From assembly GCA_023249675.1 (NCBI GenBank), contig JAHFCE010000007.1, positions 58,119 through 122,118 on the forward strand: a stretch of DNA of 64,000 bases, in the 5' to 3' direction. The notes beneath the pieces were generated by a model that was not told the DNA's origin, searched no databases, and worked only from the letters and a program-made list of their open reading frames with translations. This DNA is from Elusimicrobiota bacterium. Its GTDB lineage: Bacteria > Elusimicrobiota > Elusimicrobia > UBA1565 > UBA9628. Numbering within the stretch: the first letter of the stretch is position 1; each line of letters opens with the position of its first letter. Shown here one piece after another: positions 56,514 through 64,000 of this stretch. A program made the translations under genes and the position numbers.

Positions 56514-57410
56514 CTATTTCGCGGGCCGGGCGCCGACCGGGCGCCCGAGATGCTTAAAGAGGCCGGCGGCGGCGGCCTTGAGCTTGGCCTCGTCGACGCC
56601 GGGATCGGAGCCCGCGGCCTTGAACGCCGAGACGAGCGCTTCCGTCGCGACATTGCCCGATGCGCCGGGCGCGTAGGGACAGCCGCCGACGCCGCCGGTC
56701 GAGGCGTCGAAACCGGTGATGCCGAACGTCTTCCAAGCCACGATCGCATTGGCGACCGCGCGGCCGAAGGTGTTGTGGAAGTGCAGAAATACGCTGTCTT
56801 TCGGCACCGCCTTGAGCAGAAGGAACAGAAGCCGGCGGACCTCATCCGGCGAGGCCTTGCCGATCGTGTCGCCGATCGAGAACTCGCTCACCCCCAGGCC
56901 CGAGAGCCTCTTGACGACCTCAACGACTTTCTCGGGCGCCACCTTGCCCTCATACGGGCACCAAAACGCGGTCGAGACGTAGCCGCGCACCGGCAGGCGC
57001 GCGGCGCGCGAGCGCGCGACCACGGGACGGAAGCGCTCGATCGACTGGGAAATCGTCGCCTTGATGTTTTTGGCGTTGAAGGTTTCCGAGGCCGCCGTGA
57101 AGACTGAGATTTTGTCCGCCTTGACGGCCAGCGCCAAATCGAGGCCGATCTCGTTGGGCACAAGCGCCGAGTACAGTACGCCCGGCTTGCGCTTGATGCG
57201 CGCGAACACCTGCTCGGAATTCGCCATCTGCGGAACGGACTTCGGGTTGACGAAGGCCCCGGCCTCGATCTCCTTGAGGCCCGTCTCGGAGAGCGCGTCG
57301 ATGAAGGCGACCTTCGCCTCGAGAGGAACCGGATTCTTTTCGTTCTGCAGGCCGTCGCGCGGCCCGACCTCGACGAGGCGCGGCTGAGGGCGCGGCTTTA
57401 CCGGGTCCAC
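56514..57410 (-). CDS. liuE: Hydroxymethylglutaryl-CoA lyase
   Basis: 298 residues from GTG 57410, overlapping the hydratase end by 13 nt; the 419-residue track ORF is a shadow before that. RLVEVGPRDGLQNEKNPVP opens the TIM barrel with catalytic Arg/Asp. AGAFVNPKSVPQM and HFHNTFGRAVAN follow, and GCPYAPGASGNVATE carries the active-site Cys of HMG-CoA lyases. It splits HMG-CoA into acetoacetate and acetyl-CoA, the last step of leucine degradation. It ends at the shared terminator. Confidence 0.94.
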   Translation of the reverse strand: MDPVKPRPQPRLVEVGPRDGLQNEKNPVPLEAKVAFIDALSETGLKEIEAGAFVNPKSVPQMANSEQVFARIKRKPGVLYSALVPNEIGLDLALAVKADKISVFTAASETFNAKNIKATISQSIERFRPVVARSRAARLPVRGYVSTAFWCPYEGKVAPEKVVEVVKRLSGLGVSEFSIGDTIGKASPDEVRRLLFLLLKAVPKDSVFLHFHNTFGRAVANAIVAWKTFGITGFDASTGGVGGCPYAPGASGNVATEALVSAFKAAGSDPGVDEAKLKAAAAGLFKHLGRPVGARPAK

Positions 57411-58177
57411 TCGGGGGCCCGCTTTTCGAGGAAGGCGGCCAGACCCTCTTGGCCTTCGGCGGAGGAACGCAGCCGGACCAAGGTCTCGACGGCAAGACCG
57501 ATGCGCTGGTTCAAACCCAGCACAGAAAGCCTCGGGAGCAGGGCCTTGGCGGCGCGCACGGCGTTCGGTCCGCACTTGACGATGTTCGCCGCGATCGCGT
57601 CCGCCTTCGCGGACAGTTCGGCCGCGGCAACGGCCTCGTGGGCGAGGCCCATCTGCACCGCCTCCTTCGCCCCGAAGACTTCTCCGGTCAAATAGTAGCG
57701 GCGAGCGTTGGCGGCGCCGATCTTGGGGAGCACCCAGCAGGAGATGACGGCGGGCATGATGCCGAGACGGCATTCGGAAAAAGACATCTTCGCATCATCG
57801 GCAAGAAGGGCGATGTCGCAGGCCGCGACCAGGCCCAAGCCGCCCCCGAACACGTTGCCGTGCGCCGCCACGATGACCGGAACCGGACATTCGTCGACGG
57901 CTTGAAGCATGTCGGCCAGAAGACGCGCGTCTTTTTTGCCCTCGTCAGGAGGAAGCTTGCCCGACTCTTTCATCCAATGGATGTCCGCGCCCGCGCAGAA
58001 ATCCGGGCCTTCGCCGGTCACGATCACGGCGCGGACGGCGGGGTCCTTGGCAATCGCCGAGAACGCCATCGTCAACGAACGGAGAGTCTCATCACTCATC
58101 GCATTCCGCGTCTCAGGACGCGACAGCGTCACCATGGTCACGGGTCCGGCGCGGACTTTGAGGTGCCGGTATTCCAT
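57398..58177 (-). CDS. liuC: Enoyl-CoA hydratase family, probable methylglutaconyl-CoA hydratase
   Basis: 259 residues from ATG 58177, 1 nt after the carboxylase stop; the longer track ORF begins inside that gene. Crotonase-fold marks are LSRPETRNAMSDETL, DFCAGADIHWMKESG (oxyanion hole) and AAHGNVFGGGLGLVAACDIALLADDAKMSFSECRLGIMPA with the catalytic Glu region. Context between methylcrotonyl-CoA carboxylase and HMG-CoA lyase suggests hydration of 3-methylglutaconyl-CoA to HMG-CoA. Confidence 0.92.
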   Translation of the reverse strand: MEYRHLKVRAGPVTMVTLSRPETRNAMSDETLRSLTMAFSAIAKDPAVRAVIVTGEGPDFCAGADIHWMKESGKLPPDEGKKDARLLADMLQAVDECPVPVIVAAHGNVFGGGLGLVAACDIALLADDAKMSFSECRLGIMPAVISCWVLPKIGAANARRYYLTGEVFGAKEAVQMGLAHEAVAAAELSAKADAIAANIVKCGPNAVRAAKALLPRLSVLGLNQRIGLAVETLVRLRSSAEGQEGLAAFLEKRAPEWTR

Positions 58178-58178
58178 G

Positions 58179-59792
58179 CTACATCCGGAAAACAGGCCGG
58201 CGCAGCTCCCCGATCGGCGCGTGCGCCGCGGCGGCCAAGGCCATCGCCAGAACCCGACGCGTATCGGCGGGCGCGATGATGCCGTCGTCCCACAGGCGCG
58301 CGGTGCCGAAGTAAGGATGGCCCTCGGTCTCGTACTGAGCGCGGATCGGGGCCTGTATCTTGGCTTCATCTTCGGCGGTCAGCTCGGCCTTCTGCCGCTT
58401 GAGCTGCTCGCGCTTGATGATCGCCATCACGGTCGCGGCCTGGTCGGCCCCCATCACCGAGACGCGCGCGTTGGGCCAGGTGAACAGGAAGCGCGCGCCA
58501 TAGGCGCGGCCGCACATGGCGTAGTTGCCGGCCCCGTTCGAGGAGCCGACGATGACGGTGATCTTCGGCACGCGCGCGGTCGAAACGGCCTGGACAAGCT
58601 TAGCGCCATGCTTAATAATGCCGGCCTGTTCGAAATCTTTGCCGACCATGAAACCCGTGATGTTCTGTAGAAACAGGAGCGGAATCTTGCGTTGGTCGCA
58701 CAACTCGATAAAATGCGCGCCCTTCAAGGCCGCTTCTGAAAAAAGCACGCCGCGATTGGCGAGAATACCCACCGGACGCCCGTGAATCTTGGCGAAGCCC
58801 GTCGTCATCGTCAGACCGTACAACGCCTTGAACTCGTGGAAGCGCGAACCATCGACGAGACGCGCGATGACCTCTTTGGGCTCGGCCGGACGGCGCAGGT
58901 CGCGGTTGACAATCCCGTACAGGTCCTCGGCCGGATAGAGCGGAGCTTCGCCTTCACCAAGATCAAAAAAGGGAGCATTCAAATTGGCCACAATAGACCG
59001 GCAAATTTGCAATGCATGTTCGTCGTTGTCGGCAAGATGATCGGTGACGCCGGAGACCCGGCTGTGCATGTCGCCGCCGCCGAGTTCCTCGGCGGTGGAC
59101 TCCTCTCCGGTCGCGGCCTTGACCAGGGGCGGCCCGCCGAGGTAGATCGTGCCCTGGCCGCGCACGATCACGCACTCGTCGGCCATCGCAGGAACGTAAG
59201 CGCCGCCGGCGGTGCACATGCCCATCACGATCGCGATCTGCGGAATGCCCAGAGACGACATCAGCGCTTGATTGTAGAAAATGCGCCCGAAGTGCTCCTT
59301 GTCCGGGAAAACCTCGGCCTGCCTCGGCAGGAACACGCCGCCGGAGTCGACAAGATAGACGCAGGGCAGGCGGTTTTCGAGCGCCACTTCCTGGGCGCGC
59401 AGGTGCTTCTTGATCGTTTCCGCGTAGTAGGTGCCGCCTTTAACCGTCGCATCGTTGGCGACGATCACGCACAGCCGTCCGCTGATCACGCCGAGCCCGG
59501 AGATCATGCCCGCGGCGGGAACTTCGTCATCGTATAGGCCCATCGCGGCCAGAGCCGACAACTCGAGGAAATAGGAGCCGTGATCGAGCAGGCGCTCGAC
59601 ACGCTCGCGCGCGGTCAGCTTGCCGCGGGAACGGTGCAGCTCGACCGCCTTCGCCGAGCCCCCCGTCCGGATCTTCGCAAGCCTCGCGTTCAGGTCCGCG
59701 AGCAGCTCGCCATGATGCTTGACGTTGGCTTTAAATTCCGCGGCTTCGCGCGCAACCGTGGACACTATCGGGGGCGTGTCGGCGTCGATCAT
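58179..59792 (-). CDS. liuB: Methylcrotonyl-CoA carboxylase, beta (carboxyltransferase) subunit
   Basis: 537 residues. Typical MCC-beta features are [74 protein letters not shown] and [15 protein letters not shown]. The C-terminal acyl-CoA site has [33 protein letters not shown] favours methylcrotonyl- over propionyl-CoA carboxylase. The biotin-carrying alpha subunit is not in the window. TATCAT lies 7 nt before the ATG, so it begins a transcript liuB-liuC-liuE. Confidence 0.93.
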   Translation of the reverse strand: MIDADTPPIVSTVAREAAEFKANVKHHGELLADLNARLAKIRTGGSAKAVELHRSRGKLTARERVERLLDHGSYFLELSALAAMGLYDDEVPAAGMISGLGVISGRLCVIVANDATVKGGTYYAETIKKHLRAQEVALENRLPCVYLVDSGGVFLPRQAEVFPDKEHFGRIFYNQALMSSLGIPQIAIVMGMCTAGGAYVPAMADECVIVRGQGTIYLGGPPLVKAATGEESTAEELGGGDMHSRVSGVTDHLADNDEHALQICRSIVANLNAPFFDLGEGEAPLYPAEDLYGIVNRDLRRPAEPKEVIARLVDGSRFHEFKALYGLTMTTGFAKIHGRPVGILANRGVLFSEAALKGAHFIELCDQRKIPLLFLQNITGFMVGKDFEQAGIIKHGAKLVQAVSTARVPKITVIVGSSNGAGNYAMCGRAYGARFLFTWPNARVSVMGADQAATVMAIIKREQLKRQKAELTAEDEAKIQAPIRAQYETEGHPYFGTARLWDDGIIAPADTRRVLAMALAAAAHAPIGELRRPVFRM

Positions 59793-59799
59793 GACCGGG

Positions 59800-59805
59800 A
59801 TGATA
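59800..59805 (-). promoter_or_regulatory. TATCAT -10 box, leaderless start of the liu operon
   Basis: Minus-strand TATCAT-CCCGGTC-ATG: 7 nt to the start at 59792. It lies directly after the CoA-transferase stop. Confidence 0.5.
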
Positions 59806-59811
59806 TAAAAT

Positions 59812-61647
59812 CTAGGCGCGGTCCGCGAAACGGTCCGCCAAGCGCACCCAGGATCGTCTCGCCCCCTCGGCGGCCCCGCGCTCGCGCACCTCGGAAAAAC
59901 TCCCGCGCAGCAGCCTCACGATGCCGGGGCCGCGCTCCACGCACCGAAACGATTCCAGCCCACGCGCAACGCCGATCTCGGCCAGCGCTCGCACCAAAGC
60001 GCTTCCCACGCCCCGGCGCTGGAAATCATCCCGCACCGCGACGCTCAGTTCGGCCTCGCTCTCGCCCGTCCGCGCGTGATAGCGCGCCACGCCCACCAGG
60101 AGGCGCCGCCGTCCCTCGCGCAGAAAGGCCCCGAGCGCCATCGAGGTGCGAAAGTCGATGGCCACGAGCTCCTGGAACTGCGCCTCCGAGAGGCGCGACA
60201 GCGGCGTGCCGAAGCGCAAAGCGCTCGTCTCCTGCGACTGCGCGTAGAAAAGCTCCTTCAAGGGGCGCTCATCGGCAGGTCCCAAAGGCCGCAGCAGCAA
60301 GTCGAGCTCGCCGACCCGGCGGCGCGACTGCAGCTCGATGGGATAAGCGCCGTTCGGCGGAGGCAGAATGTGTCCCGCGTCGAGCAGGCCCGCCTTGGCC
60401 GCCTCACCCGCAAGCGCCACGCGAAAGCGCGGGTGCGCGATCTGGATCAGGGCCACGGCGCGCTGACGGATCGTCTTGGCCTTGAGGCTGGCGATGCCGT
60501 ACTCGGTGACCACATAGTCGATGTCGGCGCGCGTCGTGACCACGCCGGTGCCCGGAGACAGCGCGCAGGCGATCCGGGAGACCGTCCCCTTCTTGGCGGT
60601 GGACGGCAGAACGATGATGGATTTCCCACCGCGCGAGGCCGTCGCGCCCCGCACGAAATCCACCTGGCCGCCGACGCCGCTGTACAGCCTCCCGCCGATC
60701 GAGTCGGCGGCGACCTGGCCGGTCAGGTCCACGAGCAAAGCCGAGTTGATCGAGACCATCCGCTCATTGCTCGCGATGACGGCGGGATCGTTGACGTAGT
60801 CGCTCGGGTGAAACAGGAACTGGGGATTGCCGTCGACGGCAGCGTAGAGGCGCCGGCTGCCCATGCAGAAGGAGGTCACGACACGGCCGGGGTGAAGGCT
60901 CTTCGCTCTGCCTGTGACGACCCCAGCGTTCAAGAGGTCGAGCACGCCATCGGAAATCATCTCCGAGTGGACGCCGAGGTCCTTCTTGCCGGAGAGCGCT
61001 GCGAGCACGGCATCGGGCACCGCGCCGATGCCGACCTGGATGGTCGAGTCGTCCTCAATAAGCTCGCGCACATAGCGCCCGATCCACAGCGCCTCGGCCG
61101 TGGCCTCGCGCGCCGGCAGCTCGAGAATCGGGCCGCCGCCCGCGACGAACGCGTCGATGTCCGTGACAGGAACCGTCGAGTCGCCCTCCGTCCAGGGCAT
61201 ATTCGGATTGATCAGAGCCACGACATAAGCCGCCGACTCGACCGCGGCCTTGACCACGTCCACCGAAACGCCCAGAGAGCACACGCCCCCGCGGGCGGGT
61301 GTGGCCTGCACGAGTGCGACGTCGAGCGGCAGGTGCCCGGAACGGAACAGCCCGGGCACCTCATGGAGGAAACACGGGGTGTAGTCCGCCAACCCGGCGC
61401 CGACCGCCTCGCGGGTATTGGCTCCGATGAACAGCGCGTTGTGCCGCACGTGCCCGCGGAAGGACGGCGCCGCGTAGGGCGCCTGCGCGAGCGTCATCAG
61501 GTGCAGGACTTCGACATCGGAGAGGTCCGCGGCCCGCGCGGCGAGTGCCACGACCAACTCCTGCGGGGCGGCGGCCCCAGACCCCACGAGCACGCGCTGA
61601 CCGCTGCGAAGCGGCGCCAAAGCCTGTGCCGCGGAGACCTTCTTCAT
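59812..61647 (-). CDS. Acetyl-CoA hydrolase/CoA-transferase fused to a GNAT acetyltransferase
   Basis: 611 residues. Residues 1-430 are an acetyl-CoA hydrolase/4-hydroxybutyrate CoA-transferase: [68 protein letters not shown] and [13 protein letters not shown], the last resembling the C-terminal family signature. Residues 450-600 form a GNAT domain with [20 protein letters not shown], the acetyl-CoA pyrophosphate loop. The fusion could modify itself or sense acetyl-CoA. Acetoacetate from the liu pathway is a plausible CoA acceptor. A TATAGG-like -10 lies only 4 nt from the ATG, so the promoter is uncertain. Confidence 0.9.
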   Translation of the reverse strand: MKKVSAAQALAPLRSGQRVLVGSGAAAPQELVVALAARAADLSDVEVLHLMTLAQAPYAAPSFRGHVRHNALFIGANTREAVGAGLADYTPCFLHEVPGLFRSGHLPLDVALVQATPARGGVCSLGVSVDVVKAAVESAAYVVALINPNMPWTEGDSTVPVTDIDAFVAGGGPILELPAREATAEALWIGRYVRELIEDDSTIQVGIGAVPDAVLAALSGKKDLGVHSEMISDGVLDLLNAGVVTGRAKSLHPGRVVTSFCMGSRRLYAAVDGNPQFLFHPSDYVNDPAVIASNERMVSINSALLVDLTGQVAADSIGGRLYSGVGGQVDFVRGATASRGGKSIIVLPSTAKKGTVSRIACALSPGTGVVTTRADIDYVVTEYGIASLKAKTIRQRAVALIQIAHPRFRVALAGEAAKAGLLDAGHILPPPNGAYPIELQSRRRVGELDLLLRPLGPADERPLKELFYAQSQETSALRFGTPLSRLSEAQFQELVAIDFRTSMALGAFLREGRRRLLVGVARYHARTGESEAELSVAVRDDFQRRGVGSALVRALAEIGVARGLESFRCVERGPGIVRLLRGSFSEVRERGAAEGARRSWVRLADRFADRA

Positions 61648-61677
61648 GACACCTATACGAGCAACAAAACGGCCAAC

Positions 61678-62760
61678 CTAGCGGCGCCGAGTCGCTTTGA
61701 GCTCGTGGCGCACGGCGTTGACCGTGCGGCGGGAGACGGAAATGCCGCGCTCCGCCTTCAGCCGCTCCACGAGGACGGCATCGGTGACAGCCACGCTCAC
61801 GGCAAGCCACTGCCCGAGCAGCTCGCGCAGAACGCTCCGTCGTCCGGGCACGAAAGCGATCAGAGGCAGCTCCCGTCCGGAAGGCAGGCGCACGGAGCGC
61901 TGCGCGAAGGCGCGGCTGACCGTGCTCGGCGCCAGGTCGAGGCGCTTGGCCAATTGACGCAGGCTGATCGGGCGGACGTCCTCGGGACGAGCGCTCTTCA
62001 GGTAGTCGACCTGCAGGCGCGCGACCATCTCGAGCAGACGGAACAAGGTGCTCTGGCGGAGGTTCACGGTCTCGAGGCGCTTGAGCATGGCGGGCAGATG
62101 CTTGCGCTCCTGCGCCGTCAGCCCCCCGTCCTTCCAGCGGTCGAGGAGGTCATGACGGACCTGGTAGAGGCCGCGCGCCCAATACGGCGCGTAGAACTCG
62201 AAAGTCGGCGAGCCGCTCTCCAGGGAAATTTGGGCGAGGCAGGCCGCCTGGCGAGAGGGCGCGGCCGCCGGCGCCGACACCTTGCCCTCGAACTCGGCGC
62301 GCGCTCCCAGCTCGACGACGAGTTCGTGAATCCGACGCACCTCCTCGGCCGCAAGGCCGGTGCGGCGGCCGATCTCTTCGAGAGTGAGCGCGTCCTCGCC
62401 ATGCAGAAAGTAGCGCTCGAAGTCCTTCTGCCCCATGCGCTTGATCGCGGCCAACGCGGGACCGCGCGCCTCGGCGAACTCTTCGACGCCGACGCGTTCC
62501 CCGGCGCCGGCCGCGGTCCGTTCGTCGATCTCGTAGAACGAGCCCGAGAGCTTGCCTCCCGGCCAGCGCTGGCGGCGAAGCGCGCCGGGAATGCGTCCGT
62601 CGCCGAAGTAAAGTTTCTGGAAAAGAGGATCTTTCTCGAGCTTTTCGACCTCACGCGCGAACTCGCGTTCGGGCATCTCGATCCAGTCGGCCATGCGCAT
62701 ACGTCCCATCACGGTCAGACGTTGGCTGGTGGCGAGAACAAGCTTCTGGGTCTGCTTCAT
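61678..62760 (-). CDS. rpoN: Short, divergent RNA polymerase sigma-54 factor
   Basis: 360 residues against about 480 in E. coli. The N-terminus (KLVLATSQRLTVMGRMRMADWIEMPEREFAREVEKL) matches region I in layout but is poor in Gln. A shortened acidic region follows. The core-binding part has LTLEEIGRRTGLAAEEVRRIHELV. The DNA-binding region has ISLRQLAKRLDLAPSTVSRAF, the family's helix-turn-helix with PSTVSRA. The RpoN box is degenerate: SVSRRTVNAVRHELK instead of ARRTVAKYREE. AAGGA lies 8 nt before the ATG, and a near-consensus sigma-54 promoter lies upstream. It is next to an NtrB/NtrC-like pair. Confidence 0.87.
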   Translation of the reverse strand: MKQTQKLVLATSQRLTVMGRMRMADWIEMPEREFAREVEKLEKDPLFQKLYFGDGRIPGALRRQRWPGGKLSGSFYEIDERTAAGAGERVGVEEFAEARGPALAAIKRMGQKDFERYFLHGEDALTLEEIGRRTGLAAEEVRRIHELVVELGARAEFEGKVSAPAAAPSRQAACLAQISLESGSPTFEFYAPYWARGLYQVRHDLLDRWKDGGLTAQERKHLPAMLKRLETVNLRQSTLFRLLEMVARLQVDYLKSARPEDVRPISLRQLAKRLDLAPSTVSRAFAQRSVRLPSGRELPLIAFVPGRRSVLRELLGQWLAVSVAVTDAVLVERLKAERGISVSRRTVNAVRHELKATRRR

Positions 62761-62799
62761 GATTTTGGTCCTTGGCCGTTATGTTCCGACGGACATCGT

Positions 62800-62816
62800 A
62801 GCAATATTCCGGCCAA
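62800..62816 (-). promoter_or_regulatory. Near-consensus sigma-54 promoter of rpoN
   Basis: Minus strand TTGGCCGG-AATA-TTGCT against YTGGCACG-N4-TTGCW: both invariant GG and GC are present at the right distance. Transcription would start near 62789, about 28 nt before the ATG. It implies autoregulation. TGCTACGAT overlaps and could serve as a housekeeping extended -10. Confidence 0.6.
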
Positions 62817-62823
62817 ACCGTTT

Positions 62824-62839
62824 TTGAGCCAAATTTGCT
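62824..62839 (+). promoter_or_regulatory. Weaker sigma-54-like promoter of the kinase gene
   Basis: TTGAGCC-AAAT-TTGCT keeps the -12 TTGCT and one of the two -24 Gs. It mirrors the minus-strand promoter: GTAGCAA and TTGCTAC form an inverted pair 30 bp apart. Confidence 0.35.
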
Positions 62840-62883
62840 ACAAAATGGAACACTTCTCTAAGCCTCGGATAAAAGTCTCGATC

Positions 62884-63957
62884 ATGCCCCCCACGGACCT
62901 CCAACTCATGACCGTCCTGTTGACGGGCTTTCGCCGCTCCAACGACGTGATGTTCTACAGCGACCCCAACGGCGTGATCTTGGACATCAACGACGCCTTC
63001 ACCACCCACTACGGCTACACGCGCGAGGAGGCGCTCGGACACACGCCGGCCCTGCTGCGCTCGCGGCACTCGACCGACGAACTCTACAAGCGCATGTGGC
63101 GCAGCATCCTCGACCCCAAGAAGGGCTACTGGCGCGGCGAGCTCATCAACAAAGCCAAGGACGGGCGAGAAGTGCCCCTCATCCTCACCATCACCGCCGT
63201 GCGCGACGATAAGAACGAGATCCTCGGCTACGTCTCCAACGGCATCGACCTCAGCGAGCAGAAGGCCCTGGAGGAGCGGGTGGCGCATGCCGAAGCGCTC
63301 GCCACCATCGGCGAAATGGCGGCCGTCGTCGCCCACGAAATCCGCAATCCCCTCGGCTCGATCGTCATGGCCGCCCAGCAGCTGGCCGATGAAGGCTTGT
63401 CGCGCGAGGACAAGGACACCGTCACCCGCGTCCTGCGCACCGAGAGCAAGCGCCTCAACGAAGCCCTCAGCAACTTCCTCTCCTACGCGCGTCCGCGCCC
63501 CTTGAACCGCGGAGACAACGATCTCAACGCCCTCCTCAAGGAAATCTCGGAGATGGCGTTCGTCAACGATGAGCTCACCGGCGGCGCGCGCTTGTCGCTG
63601 TCCTTCGACGGCAGCCTTGAAAGCTTCCCTTTCGACGCGGATCATATCCGCCAGGTGGTCTGGAATATCCTGCTCAACGCGATCCAGATCCTCGGCGGCA
63701 AGGGAACGGTGACGGTGCGCTCGGGCAAAGGCGACGGCGCGGCCTGGTTTTCGATCTCCGACACCGGCCCCGGCATCCCGGAGTCCATACGCGCCGACCT
63801 GTTCAAGCCATTCCGCACCACCAAGCAGCAGGGCACGGGCCTGGGCCTAGCCATCGCCGAGCGCATCGTCAAGGCGCACGGAGGCCGCGTCGACGTCGAG
63901 ACCCGACTCGGGCACGGAACCACCTTCACCGTCGTTTTGCCGCGCATCGAGGGCTGA
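62884..63957 (+). CDS. NtrB-like PAS sensor histidine kinase, soluble
   Basis: 357 residues from ATG 62884 (ATG 62845 is possible); the 1293-residue track ORF is a shadow over the minus-strand genes. A PAS domain (about 15-130: DVMFYSDPNGVILDINDAFTTHYGYTREEALG) is followed by HisKA with VVAHEIRNPLGSI (phospho-His in HEIRNP). The HATPase then has N-box VWNILLNAIQI, G1 SDTGPGIP, and G2 GTGLGLAIAERI. There is no transmembrane helix, so it senses a cytoplasmic signal. It is followed by its response regulator 1 nt after the stop. The rpoN divergence suggests control of sigma-54 genes. Confidence 0.93.
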   Translation: MPPTDLQLMTVLLTGFRRSNDVMFYSDPNGVILDINDAFTTHYGYTREEALGHTPALLRSRHSTDELYKRMWRSILDPKKGYWRGELINKAKDGREVPLILTITAVRDDKNEILGYVSNGIDLSEQKALEERVAHAEALATIGEMAAVVAHEIRNPLGSIVMAAQQLADEGLSREDKDTVTRVLRTESKRLNEALSNFLSYARPRPLNRGDNDLNALLKEISEMAFVNDELTGGARLSLSFDGSLESFPFDADHIRQVVWNILLNAIQILGGKGTVTVRSGKGDGAAWFSISDTGPGIPESIRADLFKPFRTTKQQGTGLGLAIAERIVKAHGGRVDVETRLGHGTTFTVVLPRIEG

Positions 63958-63958
63958 C

Positions 63959-64000
63959 ATGGACAAGATCCGCATCCTACTCGCCGAAGACGACTTTTCC
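63959..64000 (+). CDS. Response regulator (first 14 codons only)
   Basis: ATG at 63959, 1 nt after the kinase stop. The visible residues MDKIRILLAEDDFS contain the acidic EDD at the start of a receiver domain. The rest is outside the window. An NtrC-type AAA+ activator is expected from context, but that cannot be seen. Confidence 0.8.
   Translation, partial: MDKIRILLAEDDFS

Noticed and set aside
57411-57773. N-terminal extension of the HMG-CoA lyase ORF
   Set aside because: Out-of-frame reading of the hydratase gene; homology begins at the GTG at 57410.
60076-62883. First about 936 residues of the 1293-residue plus-strand ORF
   Set aside because: This part is antisense to the CoA-transferase and rpoN genes; only the PAS kinase from 62884 is real.

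Overview
The window is high-GC bacterial chromosome packed with genes on both strands. It holds about 50 protein genes, three tRNAs and no rRNA, CRISPR array, prophage or recognisable insertion sequence. The envelope genes are Gram-negative: a TonB/ExbB/ExbD system, a PorV/PorQ-like outer-membrane protein, bactofilin with an M23 peptidase, signal peptidase II, and many exported proteins. Metabolism combines pyruvate phosphate dikinase, pyruvate:ferredoxin oxidoreductase, a leucine-catabolism cluster, QueF, a copper ATPase and a sigma-54-like factor. Several exported proteins carry long Ala/Pro-rich N-terminal regions. Together this suggests a free-living member of a deep Gram-negative lineage, with Elusimicrobiota my best guess. 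That placement is inference from protein style; no rRNA is present to test it.

Layout. 1-3.2 kb (minus): 5' part of gap, then ppdK. 3.4-4.9 kb (minus): exported PHP-domain protein. 5.0-13.7 kb (minus): one long unit, tRNA-Val, thrS (no TGS domain), a large TPR protein, exbB, two exbD, tonB-like, and an OmpA-like periplasmic protein. 13.8-18.9 kb (minus): four overlapping genes, a gluzincin lipoprotein, a copper P-type ATPase, queF and a GT39-like membrane glycosyltransferase. 19.0-23.4 kb (plus): an RlmD/TrmA-type methyltransferase and two exported proteins that share a C-terminal glycine-zipper module. 23.4-26.6 kb (minus): ileS and lspA. 26.6-26.8 kb: an inverted-repeat element with two perfect DnaA boxes. 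27.7-29.5 kb (plus): small membrane protein, cyclic-nucleotide-binding protein, AI-2E/PerM transporter. 29.5-32.1 kb: a response-regulator/thioesterase fusion (minus), divergent from a tandem FabA-like protein and a FabZ-like protein (plus). 32.2-35.8 kb: nifJ, then tRNA-Leu. 36.5-42.8 kb (minus): a seven-gene envelope operon of M23 peptidase, bactofilin, SurA/PpiD-like protein, PfkB kinase, ABC ATPase, ABC permease and divergent polysaccharide deacetylase. 42.9-48.1 kb (plus): exported HD-domain protein, YchJ-like protein, alaS and a small protein. 48.1-54.5 kb (minus): ABC-F ATPase, PorV/PorQ-like protein, giant beta-helix surface protein, tRNA-Arg. 54.6-56.5 kb (plus): three small or exported proteins ending at a clear terminator. 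56.5-61.6 kb (minus): HMG-CoA lyase, methylglutaconyl-CoA hydratase, methylcrotonyl-CoA carboxylase beta, and a CoA-transferase/GNAT fusion. 61.7-64.0 kb: a short sigma-54-like gene (minus), divergent from an NtrB-like kinase and the start of a response regulator (plus).

Most striking signals. First, fourteen transcription-unit starts have a TAnnnT -10 box exactly 6 or 7 nt before the start codon, so leaderless mRNAs appear common here; this also fixes several start codons. Second, good -24/-12 sigma-54 promoters lie before the sigma-54-like gene itself and before the large glycine-zipper protein. Third, a 119-bp inverted-repeat element joins perfect DnaA boxes to hairpins with a compensatory base-pair change. 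Fourth, the receiver-thioesterase fusion faces hot-dog dehydratase-like genes, two of whose domains have lost the catalytic histidine. The fusion and its neighbours are the best candidate for an undescribed, phospho-regulated acyl-chain system.
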